From NCBI GenBank assembly GCA_016191285.1, contig JACPPA010000025.1, positions 1-64,000 on the forward strand: a stretch of DNA of 64,000 bases. The letters are read 5' to 3'. This DNA is from Gammaproteobacteria bacterium (GTDB lineage: Bacteria; Pseudomonadota; Gammaproteobacteria; Ga0077536). A program made the position numbers and the translations under genes. Below the pieces are notes generated by a model, which saw only the letters and a program-made list of their open reading frames with translations, searched no databases and was not told the DNA's origin. Positions 1 to 8,949 of the stretch are shown here, in pieces. Positions within the stretch are counted from its first letter, which is position 1. Each line of letters begins with the position of its first letter.

Positions 1-368
1 AATATCTTGATCTTTTCAGTGAGGTCGATATCGCGCTCGATCCGTTTCCGTGTAACGGCGGGACCACGACCTGTGACGCGTTGTGGATGGGGCTGCCGGT
101 GGTGGCCTTGGTGGGTGACACGTTCCTTTCGCGCGCGAGCTACAGCATCCTAAGTACGGTTAATCTCACCGGCTATGCGGCAGCCGATGTCACCGCCTAT
201 CAGGATATCTGTGTCAAGGCGAGTCGTGAGTTGGAAACTCTTGCTCGTGTGCGTGCGCAATTGCGGAGGCAACTGACGACGTCGCCGCTGCTTGCGGCCC
301 CGGCGTTTACGCGTGATTTAGAAGCGGCGTATCGCGCCCTCTGGCAACGTTGGTGCGCCTGCCACTAG
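1..368 (+). CDS. SPINDLY-type O-GlcNAc transferase, C-terminal end (5' truncated by window)
   Basis: The reading frame is open from base 3 and ends at a stop at 366-368, so only the C-terminal ~121 residues are present. The residues LDPFPCNGGTTTCDALWMG followed by LPVVALVGDTFLSR are the UDP-sugar binding signature of the C-terminal GT41 domain of bacterial TPR-O-GlcNAc transferases (SPINDLY family). Such enzymes glycosylate surface or flagellar proteins, which fits the sugar and flagellar genes elsewhere in the window. The N-terminal TPR part would lie outside the window. Family assignment is firm; the substrate is unknown. Confidence 0.85.
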   Translation, partial: YLDLFSEVDIALDPFPCNGGTTTCDALWMGLPVVALVGDTFLSRASYSILSTVNLTGYAAADVTAYQDICVKASRELETLARVRAQLRRQLTTSPLLAAPAFTRDLEAAYRALWQRWCACH

Positions 369-503
369 CGGCGGATCGGATCGCAAGGACCCTCCAGTGC
401 GGGGCTGTGCGCGGGCAACTATGCTCGTCATCGGCCCGAGACACGCGTGTACACGCTAGTTGAAACTCACCCGGTTGCCGATGTCGCGCAACGAGTGCGC
501 CAT

Positions 504-1133
504 TCAGAACGTTATCGCCACCGCATGCGCTTTCTTCTTTGCCGCATCACGTGCCGCACTATCCATGTCCGGTCCGAGTAAAGTTTTCTCGACCAGGATC
601 GTCGCAACGTCAGTAACCCCGATCGCCCGCAACCAAAGTTCCAGGTACTGTCGTTGCAGATCCCAGATTTCCGGTGCAAGGCCGGCTGCGTTGTACTCCA
701 CGCCGCGCGCGTAAATGATCGCCGCTTTGCGATGGGTCAGGAGTCCATTGAGACCGTTCTCGTCAAAAGTAAACAGCAGATCCTTCTGGGTGACACAGTC
801 GATGAAATGCTTGAGCTTGTACGGAATCGTGTAGTTCCACATCGGCACGCTAATGACTAATTTGTCAGCGCGCTGAATCCGCGCGGCAAGCGCGCGGATC
901 GTGCGCCATGCCTGTTCTTGCGTTGGGCTCAGCGGTACGCCAGCGATCCCTGCGTACTTCGCATCCAAGGTCTCGCCGTCAAATTCTGGTAGCGGGGTGT
1001 GCCAGACATCCAACGTATCGATCGTGTCACTTGAGTGCGCGGCGCGATAGGTCTCGAGGAAGGCTTGCGCGACCTCGATGGATGCCGATCGTTGCTTGCG
1101 CGGGGACGATTCTATGTAAAGCAGGTGGGCCAT
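504..1133 (-). CDS. azoR: FMN-dependent NADH-azoreductase
   Basis: A 209-residue flavodoxin-like quinone/azo reductase. It begins MAHLLYIESSPRKQRSAS, the FMN-phosphate loop of the AzoR family, and has the conserved PMWNYTIPYKLKHFID segment that contacts the isoalloxazine ring. The start at 1133 is chosen over the longer frame (to 1181) because AAGGAG lies 8 bases upstream and the family starts at this point. It reduces azo compounds and quinones with NADH in the cytoplasm. It lies just downstream of the cytochrome b5-like gene on the same strand and may be co-transcribed with it. Confidence 0.9.
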   Translation of the reverse strand: MAHLLYIESSPRKQRSASIEVAQAFLETYRAAHSSDTIDTLDVWHTPLPEFDGETLDAKYAGIAGVPLSPTQEQAWRTIRALAARIQRADKLVISVPMWNYTIPYKLKHFIDCVTQKDLLFTFDENGLNGLLTHRKAAIIYARGVEYNAAGLAPEIWDLQRQYLELWLRAIGVTDVATILVEKTLLGPDMDSAARDAAKKKAHAVAITF

Positions 1134-1152
1134 GCGGTGTACTCCTTGGTGG

Positions 1153-1665
1153 TCAAGACTCTTCCACGAGATCGCCGGCACAGAAATGCGCCAGGTGTTT
1201 TTCGGCTAGTTTGCCGTGATAGTCGCCAAACTCTGCGATGGCATCTTTACCGGCGTGCATGCGGGCCACGAAAGGCCCACCCGGGTGGCGATCTTTCCAT
1301 TCGGTGAAGTCGTAGACCTTGCCGCGGATAATGATCCAGCATTCTTCGAAGGTATTGTGTCGCGCCACCTCTGCCCGTGTGACCTTGCGATCACCGGTGC
1401 GTGACACCGGCGGGACCCATAAATTCATCGCCACTTTTTTCCGCGCTTCGAGCGCAGCCGTTCGCGAGCGAAAATCCCGGGGGCGGAGCTTCTTCGGCGG
1501 CAGTTTTTCGCCGATGTTTCGCGCATCGAAGGCATAGATCCAGGAATCGTCGTTGCCAGAGGTTCTACGAACGTCGGATAGTGGGCCTACCCTGTTGTGG
1601 TACCGATCGCAATACCGCGAAGCGGATGTAATAACCGCAAGCCGCGCGACAAAGGAAATTCCCAC
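1153..1665 (-). CDS. Cytochrome b5-like heme-binding domain protein
   Basis: The C-terminal ~75 residues form a cytochrome b5 fold. HPGGPF carries the first axial histidine and FGDYHG the probable second one; the lead-in TFEECWIIIRGKVYDFTEW is typical. The longest frame starts with GTG at 1665 and overlaps the photolyase TAG stop by one base, giving 170 aa. An internal ATG at 1428 would give a 91-aa single-domain protein. The first ~79 residues are not recognised, so the shorter form may be the real one. Its place directly behind the photolyase suggests a shared operon that the prophage now interrupts. Confidence 0.75.
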   Translation of the reverse strand: MGISFVARLAVITSASRYCDRYHNRVGPLSDVRRTSGNDDSWIYAFDARNIGEKLPPKKLRPRDFRSRTAALEARKKVAMNLWVPPVSRTGDRKVTRAEVARHNTFEECWIIIRGKVYDFTEWKDRHPGGPFVARMHAGKDAIAEFGDYHGKLAEKHLAHFCAGDLVEES

Positions 1666-2588
1666 TAGCCGTCCCGCTTTCCGCGATAAGCTGCGAGCGT
1701 CCGTTCTTTGAGTTGTGCACGGTCGACGATGGGTGCGGGGTAAGTGTCACCGATTTGCACACCCTGCATCGTTTGCTCAAGTGCCGTCATTCGCCATGGC
1801 GTGTGGATATGCTCCGTCGGGAGCTTAGCTAGTTCCGGCACGTAGCGTCGAATAAAGGTCCCTTCCGGATCGAACTTCTGGCCCTGTGTCACGGGATTGA
1901 AGATCCGGAAGTACGGTGCGGCATCCGTGCCGACGCCGGCGGTCCACTGCCAGCCACCGTTGTTCGCGGCGGGATCCCCATCAATGAGGCGCTGCATGAA
2001 CCAGGCCTCGCCCTCGCGCCAATCAATCAGTAAATCTTTGACCAGGAACGAGGCCGCAATCATGCGCCCACGATTGTGCATCCAACCGATGGTCAGTAGT
2101 TGACGCATGCACGCATCAACGATTGGGAAACCCGTTTTTCCATACCGCCAAGCCTCGAGATGCGCTGGATCATCGCGCCACGCGATTTCGCGTAGCCGCG
2201 GATTAAACGCTTGGCGTAACACCTGCGGGAAGTGATACATCACCTGCACGTAAAATTCGCGCCACACGAGTTCCTTCAGCCAGGTTTCCGCGCTCTGTCG
2301 CGCCACCTCGTCGGTCGCGGCGCCGAGTGCACGTAACGCGGTCACCACCGCGTTACGTGGCGAGAGTAGTCCGAAACGTAGATAGGGTGACAAAGTAGAC
2401 GTCCCTTCCCTCGCGAGCACATCCCGGGCGACGCCGTAGTCGTAAATCGAGTCCGTTACGAACGCCGCCAGCCGCCGATGCGCTTCGGTTTCACTCGCTT
2501 CAAAACGATTCATCGTGGCGGCGGGTGGCAAGGGCTCGGAACTCAAGGCGTTCGGTACCGATGCCAGGCGGCGCGGTGGGTCGAGAAT
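1665..2588 (-). pseudogene. phrB: Class I deoxyribodipyrimidine photolyase, C-terminal half (split by prophage)
   Basis: This is the FAD-binding catalytic half of a cyclobutane-dimer photolyase. Visible signatures are TSTLSPYLRFGLLSPR, GFPIVDACMRQL, WMHNRGRMI and GWQWTAGVGTDAAPYFR, ending ...YRGKRDG. Its N-terminal half is at 42276-42763. Joining 42276 to 2583 across the prophage keeps the frame and reads WPMPRNEEILDPPRRLAS, giving 468 codons, the usual size for the family. In the lysogen this half has no proper start; a TTG at 2546 opens the remaining frame. The light-antenna half is missing, so activity is unlikely unless the phage leaves cleanly. Confidence 0.95.
2584..2588. repeat. 5-bp target site duplication AGAAT (late-end side)
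   Basis: AGAAT immediately precedes TGTAAGG, the first bases of the prophage. The same AGAAT follows the other prophage end at 42276-42280. A 5-bp duplication is the hallmark of Mu-family transposition, and the photolyase frame is restored when one copy is kept. Confidence 0.95.
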
Positions 2589-2598
2589 TGTAAGGCGA

Positions 2599-2637
2599 CA
2601 CTTGGTTCACGATCACGGATCACTTGGTTCACGATCA
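2599..2637. repeat. Transposase end-binding sites, late end (two 17-bp direct repeats)
   Basis: CACTTGGTTCACGATCA occurs identically at 2599-2615 and 2621-2637, with a 22-bp period, starting 10 bases inside the prophage terminus. The lead-in TGTAAGGCGACACTTG resembles the general form of Mu ends (TGTA..., then CACTTG). These are the likely MuA-type binding sites (R1, R2). No third copy was found nearby. The rest of 2638-2866 holds no gene that I can support. Confidence 0.8.
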
Positions 2638-2866
2638 ACTATTCTCACGTAATCGCGCCGCAGCAACGTCAGTTTTTGAGACCTTTTTAGGCATCTAAAT
2701 CGGCCCTCAATGCTTCATCAATGTCGTTGCTAGACGGAGAGCCATTGCTCCGGATGTCCGACCCCTACTGGGGTGTTGTAACGCAGCTTCCAAAGGGCCG
2801 CTATTCCGGCCAAATCCTGCGCCGCTGGCACGGGCTCAGGATGACGGGAATCGCGCAGATATCGTG

Positions 2867-3805
2867 CTAGAACCATGCGAGCGCACCGCCTTGCTGCACC
2901 CAGTTCGCGCCGTTGTACTGAAACTCCGTGGAAGCCACAGTAGCGGCCCCACCGGCAGCCGGATCAGCGGCTTTTTTAAACACTGCATTCCAGGTAATCC
3001 CGAACCCGCCTGTGGCATTCTGCAGGAAGGTAAATGATAGCTTGGCCCCGAGCGTCGGATTGGTTGGCGCCCCGATTGTTATGGCCGCCGTCAGCGCTCC
3101 AATATTGACCCGCTCGCCTAATGACGCGTCCGGTGTAACCGTAGCCGCATAGGCCAAATTCTGCACGATGGGATCAGAGATCAACGGCTGGTAATTTGTG
3201 CCATCGAAATAGATGGCCTGGCGCATCTTCTGCCCGATGATTACACCGGTTCCGCTTGATGCTTTTGCGGTTAATGTGAAAGCGCCAGTGCACCCGTTGG
3301 CGATGTAAAAAATCCCCACCTGAGCTGGCAAGATTAAATTCCGATTACCGGTTAGCGCACCACTCGTTTCGATGCCCTGACAGCGTGCTTGCGCCGCAGA
3401 GAGCGTGACATCGGCGGTCGTCACTGAAATCGGGGTGGGGCGGCCTGCGAACTGATAGAGCTGTGCACGACGATCGGTGATCGACGTGATGATCGTCGCA
3501 TTCGTGCCGACTTCATAGAGCGCGATACGGCCAGCGGTAAAGCCAGTGGTATTCGCTGACACGGTGCCTGCGCGCGTCACTTCAATGAAATTCGTCGCGC
3601 TTGCCGTCAGTGCGAGCGTGCCATCAGCAACCGCCGTAAACACGCCATCAACAATGATCTGGCCGCCGAAAAAGCCCCAGGTTAGGCCGCTGGTCGTCGA
3701 CACATTTTGTGCGAAAGTGCCGGCAATCGAGACGACCTGGAAATTGTTGTTCGTCGTGACCTCTTTTTGAGTTTGCCCGCTTGAGAGTTGATTCAAGATA
3801 GTCAT
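2867..3805 (-). CDS. Putative tail fibre / tail-tip accessory protein
   Basis: A 312-aa, glycine-, threonine- and alanine-rich protein starting MTILNQLSSGQTQKEV, predicted mostly beta. The N-terminal region resembles phage tail appendage proteins that begin with a short SGQ..KE..N.NF motif. The C-terminal part repeats short beta-turn segments (GTNYQPL, FQYNGANWVQQGG) often seen at the ends of fibre or spike proteins. It is the last gene of the late operon, next to the late end of the prophage, and its start overlaps the stop of the tail-tip gene (ATGA). This is the usual place for a host-recognition gene, but the role is inferred. Confidence 0.55.
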   Translation of the reverse strand: MTILNQLSSGQTQKEVTTNNNFQVVSIAGTFAQNVSTTSGLTWGFFGGQIIVDGVFTAVADGTLALTASATNFIEVTRAGTVSANTTGFTAGRIALYEVGTNATIITSITDRRAQLYQFAGRPTPISVTTADVTLSAAQARCQGIETSGALTGNRNLILPAQVGIFYIANGCTGAFTLTAKASSGTGVIIGQKMRQAIYFDGTNYQPLISDPIVQNLAYAATVTPDASLGERVNIGALTAAITIGAPTNPTLGAKLSFTFLQNATGGFGITWNAVFKKAADPAAGGAATVASTEFQYNGANWVQQGGALAWF

Positions 3806-6800
3806 CAGGTCAGCCTCGCTGATTTGTGCATGGCGGCGATTGCCGCGGCAGAGAGTGCGTGGTCGAAAACCGCCGCAGGCCCGATACGTCCCACGAACAC
3901 GGAACTTGGGGTACCGTCTCCAAAAGCCGCAACGGATAATGAGGCAGTCGAATTGACTAAATTATTCAAGAGTGAATTCCCCCAATCGAGAGCGGAGAGC
4001 AGCGCACCGTCGACATAAATTTCGAGAGCGGTTTTGCGCCGCACGCCAACCAGTTGGTGCCAGATACCATCGTTAAATCCGCTACCGGTGGTAAAGCCTA
4101 AGAGCCCGCTGGTGGTGCTCACAGTAATATTTAATTGTCCGGCGCCAGCGGCGGGCGTCCCGAAGTAATATTGCTGTTGGCCAGATTGCCACTTGCCCAA
4201 GATCATGATCGGGTTAGCGGTGGTGTACGACCACTTTGCCCACACCAACAGCGACACATCATGGATCGCATCGAGGGCCGCATTATCCCCGACCGTTGCA
4301 TAGCCGCCGGTGAAATTACACACGCGATGCGTCGTATCGCTCAAGATTGGACTGTCTGCATCGTTAACGGCTTTAGTGCCGGTGAAGGCCCCGTCCAGAT
4401 TATTCAACGATAGATCGTCGGCAACGGTCGTCGAGGTCCAGGAGTAGTTAAACCAAATCGGATTGTGCGCGAGGATAATTTCTCGGAGCGGCCCGAATTG
4501 CGGCGCCGCCGCTGCGCCAATGGCCGCGGCGCCCCGTCCGACGAGCGCGGATTTTTGCGCGACCCGATAATTGATCGCGCTCTGCCAGCCTTGAAAATCC
4601 GCCACTTGTTGTGCAGCCGTATAGGTCGCGGTCGGTACGGTTACGGCTATCGTACGCACCGTGGCGCCCGCGCCGTCGAGAATGTCCACGTCATACGCTT
4701 CTGTTGCTTCTTCCAGCGCAATATCGATCAAATCACCCCACCACCAGCCGATCCGGCCACGGCGTACCCAATTAATTACCCAATCGTTGGTCGCGCGCAC
4801 GGGCGATGCGCCGAGAATGATCGGGCTCCACGGTTGTTGTCGGCGACCAGTATTCGTCACCGATACATTGTCCGCCTCGCTGAGCGCATCGCCGAAGGTT
4901 ACGGCCCGCAGCAAGCGCGGCACGTTAGTTTCAGTTTGCCCGCGATTGATCGAAAATATTTCGGTGCTATTGAGCATGACGAATCGTTCGCCGGCCATCG
5001 AATGCACGAGCGCGTATTCGCTGCCGAGTCTGCCGCGCAAGAATCGCGACAGCGTATAGATGCCGGCGGAGACCAGGGTGGCGCTGCCGAATTGCAATAT
5101 CTCGTCGCCGATGATGCATAGATTGCCACCCGCCAGTAGGGCAGCGTCGGAAATACTTGAAAGCGTCGTGTTTAGCGTAGTTAGCGTTACCGTCACGCTG
5201 TTCAACAAATCGATCTGATGCGGCAGCGACGAAGTGCCGAGGGTCGTGGTGGTATAGCCGATCGTCGCGTCATTAATGATGGTCGCGATATTGTCGAAGG
5301 CCGTCCCGTTGTCCGCGCTAAGTCCGACTTCGCAACCGCGCCAACCAGAGTAGTAGCCACCCGCCCCCAAATAGAATCCCGGGACGTTATCCGCGTCGCG
5401 CAGTGCGGGGATATCGAGAACGACGAGCTTAGTAGGACCCGGCACAGTGAGCGTCTGCGGGATATTTTGATTCGCGTCATTGCCGACGGCGGACGACGCA
5501 TAGAGCGCCTGGAAATCGGCGACTGCCTCAATGTCCAGGCGACCGGAGTCGTGATAATTAGTAGCGACGATACGGGCCAAATCGCCGTTAGGTAGCGTGA
5601 TGATATCGGTCGGTTCTAAATGTAGGTGCCGGCGGGTTGCCGCCAGTTGGTAGCGGGTGCGCTCCGCCCAGACATTCCGCATCAAGACATCGGCCACTTG
5701 CGCGGCTTTGATGCTGCTCATCGAGATCGCGAGATCTACACTGACTTGCTGTTTGCTTCGTGAAGTTAAGCGGCGCGTGCGCTGACTGCCGGGTTGATAA
5801 TCGTTGCCAGTATCCAAGTATTGCAAATTGACCTCGATCGGGAGTTCGGTCTCTTGTTGGCGAGTGGTCTTGAACAGCGCGCTACTGTTATCGCCATCCG
5901 CGCCGAGATCGTCAGCGGTGAACTGTGTCACGCTCGCGCCCCCGCGCTTGACAAATTTCAAGACCCCAGAGGATTCGACGGCGTCAAAAAAGTAACCTTG
6001 CCGCAACGGCTCGATGGCATCGCGCCGCGGCATTTGACGCGGGATTTTGTAGCCATCGATCACATCGGTAAGCGCGCTGGTATTCAGTTGGCCCGCCCCG
6101 AGTCCGGCGCCTTGGCAGATCGCATTGACGACTGTGCCGACTGTGGTGACGGTCGGCGTCACGGGCGGGATCATTGAAATGACGCCCTTGCCCGACGCCA
6201 AAGCGAGCCCACCGCCGAGCGACACGAGCTCGTAAACATTCACGCCCTGATAAGCCGCAACATAGCCTATGTCGGTGGCAACACCGCCGCTCAGCGCATA
6301 GAGATGGGGTGAATGCACGGCGTCGCTTACACCCATGTGCGAGTAACCAAGCAGCTTCCCGTCGTGCACGACGACAGTGTGTAAATCGCCAGTGGGGATT
6401 GAATAAGACGTGACAAAATTGAAATCTAGATCGAACACCAGCACGTTATTGCCGATGGTTTTTGACGGATCAGCGGTCACGTAAATCAATCCGTCATCAC
6501 CTAGACTGAGAATCCCGGCGCTTCCGCTGTAGCCGAACGAGCCGTTAAGCAGTCCGGCGGCCACCAAGTCTAAAAATTTATCGGGGTGCGTCTGCGGAAT
6601 AAAATTAGCGTCGACTGGATAACGCAGGATGCCAGGTTTTTGATCGCCGAGTCCGGTGCCATTCGTGACGAAAATATAACCGCCGGCGTACAAGAAAATG
6701 CCAGCCACCCCGGGCTCGTTGTTCATAAGTGTGGCGAACGGTTTCGGCGTGATTGGTTGTGTCCCGATCACTTTACCGTCCAGCGCCCAATAGACGGGCT

Positions 6801-7698
6801 GAATTCCGCCGCCGGAAACATATATAGCACTGAGGCGCGGGAAGCCCGTGACCCGATTGCCCGTCCACCCAGCGACGTGATCCGCTAGATTTGTTTCGCG
6901 GTGGACCCGCACGCCGTTGAGATCGTAGAGTTCGCGTATTTCGCGATCTGGCGAAACTGCGCCGTAAGCAACTTCAATCGCGCCATTCAAATTTCTGCCG
7001 AAAACCCCGTAAGGTATCGAGGCGGCGAAAGTATTGACCAAATAGGGGGCAGTGCCCGTCCCGAGTGTGACCACCTCGAACGTAAAATTCGGCGTGTGAT
7101 TGAAGAAATCGGCGAGCTGGAAATCGGTGAACACGACGTAAGCCGTACCGCGATACGCGGGCGTATTCGCAGCCCCCACGGCGGCCTGAATGGTGGGATC
7201 GGCGGTTTGCGTTTCACTGCCCGGATAGAAGCGGATGTTGCCGAGCTTTTTCCCGCTGTAGTAGAGCGTCTCGGCGCTATCGCCGGCGGCGTTCGAGTAG
7301 ATCAACTTGCCGTCCGCCCAAATCCGACGGATGCCTTGGATCGGACCTTTGCAGATCGCGATGGCGAGCGAGGCGCTATAGGTGTAGGTGACCTGACTCG
7401 AACTACCGCCGAACCCTTTACCGCCCACTTTTTTCTTGGTGCGAATTTCGCGATAGGGCTTATCGCGCGGCCAGATCACGGTACCCGCAGTGCGCACCGT
7501 GCCGAACACTGTCGGGAGATCGGCGCCCTCTTCCGCCGACTGCACCTTGCCCTCCGCCAGCCGCGGCCCTTCGGTGGTAGTGCCTTTCGCGAACAGCGCA
7601 TTCCCAATAAACGAGCCGATCAACCATCCCGTCGAGGCCCCCAGCGCGGTGAATGAACCGATCCCAGCGCCCAGCGCTGAGATCGCTAAAACCGCCAT
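3805..7698 (-). CDS. Large tail-tip (central fibre / host-specificity, gpJ/GTA gp15-like) protein with C-terminal LamG-like domain
   Basis: 1297 aa. The N-terminus is hydrophobic and glycine-rich (residues 1-35), followed by a segment typical of tail-tip proteins (EGADLPTVFGTVRTAGTVIW, then VTYTYSASLAIAICKGPIQG). A central stretch (~230-540) is rich in short blades such as DGLIYVTADPSKT and DGKLLGYSH and looks beta-propeller-like. After it comes a tail-tip hub region around YKIPRQMPRRDAIEPLRQ. The last ~210 residues (DLSLNNLDGAF ... VFVGRIGPAAVFDHAL) have the look of a LamG/concanavalin-type sugar-binding domain. The protein probably closes the tail tip and recognises a surface glycan. Confidence 0.8.
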   Translation of the reverse strand: MAVLAISALGAGIGSFTALGASTGWLIGSFIGNALFAKGTTTEGPRLAEGKVQSAEEGADLPTVFGTVRTAGTVIWPRDKPYREIRTKKKVGGKGFGGSSSQVTYTYSASLAIAICKGPIQGIRRIWADGKLIYSNAAGDSAETLYYSGKKLGNIRFYPGSETQTADPTIQAAVGAANTPAYRGTAYVVFTDFQLADFFNHTPNFTFEVVTLGTGTAPYLVNTFAASIPYGVFGRNLNGAIEVAYGAVSPDREIRELYDLNGVRVHRETNLADHVAGWTGNRVTGFPRLSAIYVSGGGIQPVYWALDGKVIGTQPITPKPFATLMNNEPGVAGIFLYAGGYIFVTNGTGLGDQKPGILRYPVDANFIPQTHPDKFLDLVAAGLLNGSFGYSGSAGILSLGDDGLIYVTADPSKTIGNNVLVFDLDFNFVTSYSIPTGDLHTVVVHDGKLLGYSHMGVSDAVHSPHLYALSGGVATDIGYVAAYQGVNVYELVSLGGGLALASGKGVISMIPPVTPTVTTVGTVVNAICQGAGLGAGQLNTSALTDVIDGYKIPRQMPRRDAIEPLRQGYFFDAVESSGVLKFVKRGGASVTQFTADDLGADGDNSSALFKTTRQQETELPIEVNLQYLDTGNDYQPGSQRTRRLTSRSKQQVSVDLAISMSSIKAAQVADVLMRNVWAERTRYQLAATRRHLHLEPTDIITLPNGDLARIVATNYHDSGRLDIEAVADFQALYASSAVGNDANQNIPQTLTVPGPTKLVVLDIPALRDADNVPGFYLGAGGYYSGWRGCEVGLSADNGTAFDNIATIINDATIGYTTTTLGTSSLPHQIDLLNSVTVTLTTLNTTLSSISDAALLAGGNLCIIGDEILQFGSATLVSAGIYTLSRFLRGRLGSEYALVHSMAGERFVMLNSTEIFSINRGQTETNVPRLLRAVTFGDALSEADNVSVTNTGRRQQPWSPIILGASPVRATNDWVINWVRRGRIGWWWGDLIDIALEEATEAYDVDILDGAGATVRTIAVTVPTATYTAAQQVADFQGWQSAINYRVAQKSALVGRGAAAIGAAAAPQFGPLREIILAHNPIWFNYSWTSTTVADDLSLNNLDGAFTGTKAVNDADSPILSDTTHRVCNFTGGYATVGDNAALDAIHDVSLLVWAKWSYTTANPIMILGKWQSGQQQYYFGTPAAGAGQLNITVSTTSGLLGFTTGSGFNDGIWHQLVGVRRKTALEIYVDGALLSALDWGNSLLNNLVNSTASLSVAAFGDGTPSSVFVGRIGPAAVFDHALSAAAIAAMHKSARLT

Positions 7699-8126
7699 CG
7701 ATAGGCCCCCATGATGCCGGTACGGAACGGCCCCTCAAGCGCGGTCTCGACCACTTTCCGCGCCGGCGCATAGGCATGGATGATCCCGATATCGGTCAGG
7801 ATCGCGAGGTGCGTTGCGAAGCCGACTCGATGCCGCGGGAATTGCATCAGGAGCACATCAGCGAGCGTTGCCTCCTGCGGCCGCACGAACTGCATCTGTG
7901 CGTTTAAATATTCCCGGATGACTTTCGGATCGGGCTCGTGATCGTAATTCGGCAGGTCGAGCGGGGTCGCGCCCAAATCGCGCGCGGTGCACACCAGCAA
8001 CCCAGCACAATCCACCCCGACCCCGCGCACTCTTCCTTGATGATGAAATGGCGTCCCGAGATAGCCGCGCGCGGCTGCGATGATTGCCGCCGGTGTCGGC
8101 GCTGCGCGAGCGGGGTTAGCGGGCAT
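7686..8126 (-). CDS. NlpC/P60 (C40) peptidase of the tail tip
   Basis: 146 aa. It has the C40 fold with nucleophile Cys in GVDCAGLLV, His in THLAIL and a third polar His in IIHAYA. It matches the cell-wall peptidase found between DUF2163 and the large tail-tip gene in gene transfer agents and flexible-tailed phages (GTA gp14, lambda gpK C-terminal part). It probably cuts peptidoglycan peptides during DNA entry. It overlaps both neighbours by 11-13 bases, which indicates tight translational coupling. Start is ATG at 8126. Confidence 0.88.
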   Translation of the reverse strand: MPANPARAAPTPAAIIAAARGYLGTPFHHQGRVRGVGVDCAGLLVCTARDLGATPLDLPNYDHEPDPKVIREYLNAQMQFVRPQEATLADVLLMQFPRHRVGFATHLAILTDIGIIHAYAPARKVVETALEGPFRTGIMGAYRWRF

Positions 8127-8949
8127 CGGGGTAGGCGTACGCCTGATCGCTACTCATCATGTCCGGGAAGCCGCGAAAGTTCACAACATTGTTATATACA
8201 TCGCGGCAGGTACTAAACAGATGATCGCAGCCCGCGAGTGCGGAGTATGAATCGCCGACCGCGATCGCGAACGGCATGGGGAGATACAAGTTAAGCACCG
8301 CGCCGGCGATCGTTTTAACCTCCATCTTGCCGCCGTTATTGGCGCCCGACGTGAACGTTAATAATCCGCCAGCGCGGGATGGCGGCACGCTGACCGTGAT
8401 TTGTTCTTTGCTCGCGACGGCCGTCACGGTGCCGGTGACCGTAAAGGTCGCCGGATTAAGCCCACACTCCGCATCGCAAAAATCCGCTGAGCACCGCTTG
8501 GTGAGTTTGCGTCCGATCGATTGCTGCAATAATTGCGTCAGCCCGCGCAGCTCCGCGGTGAACTGCGCGCCGTTGACACTGACTTCGCCTAGATAGCCGT
8601 CGCGCAGATCCAGAAACCCGAGCGCGAGATCCGCATAATTCACCACGCCGATTTGCACCTGCGCATAGTCATATTTGAAGGACAGGAGATCCGCTTCGGT
8701 GATCGCCTCTGAACTAAAGAGCACGTTTAAATCGAGATTGTCGACCGCTAAATCGCTGGTCGAACGGATGGCGGTCGCGGTGTAGGAGCCAACATTCGCT
8801 TTGTAGGTGATCCCGTTAAGCATGAGATCATCGCTGAAGGACGTGAACGCCAGAATCAGCCCGTCGAGTCGCGTGATTTTCCACATCCACGCGTGCGTGG
8901 TGGTGGTGCCTTGGTTATGCGCCAGCAGCCCGCCGCTAATCGTCTTCAT
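8116..8949 (-). CDS. DUF2163 tail hub protein (GTA gp13 / BR0599-like)
   Basis: 277 aa. It starts MKTISGGLLAHNQGTTTTHAW and ends with the cysteine-bearing C-terminal domain of the family. Cysteines lie in KRCSADFCDAECGL and GCDHLFSTCRDVYNNVVNF. In the Rhodobacter gene transfer agent and in lambda gpL the related domain has been described as binding an iron-sulfur cluster, so these cysteines are likely metal ligands here as well. It forms part of the hub below the distal tail protein. Its start overlaps the stop of the DUF2460 gene (ATGA-type). Confidence 0.88.
   Translation of the reverse strand: MKTISGGLLAHNQGTTTTHAWMWKITRLDGLILAFTSFSDDLMLNGITYKANVGSYTATAIRSTSDLAVDNLDLNVLFSSEAITEADLLSFKYDYAQVQIGVVNYADLALGFLDLRDGYLGEVSVNGAQFTAELRGLTQLLQQSIGRKLTKRCSADFCDAECGLNPATFTVTGTVTAVASKEQITVSVPPSRAGGLLTFTSGANNGGKMEVKTIAGAVLNLYLPMPFAIAVGDSYSALAGCDHLFSTCRDVYNNVVNFRGFPDMMSSDQAYAYPDAR

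Noticed and set aside
6901-7656. Long plus-strand frames opposite the tail-tip gene (also 4465-5121)
   Set aside because: Antisense shadows of the 1297-aa tail protein with no ribosome sites.
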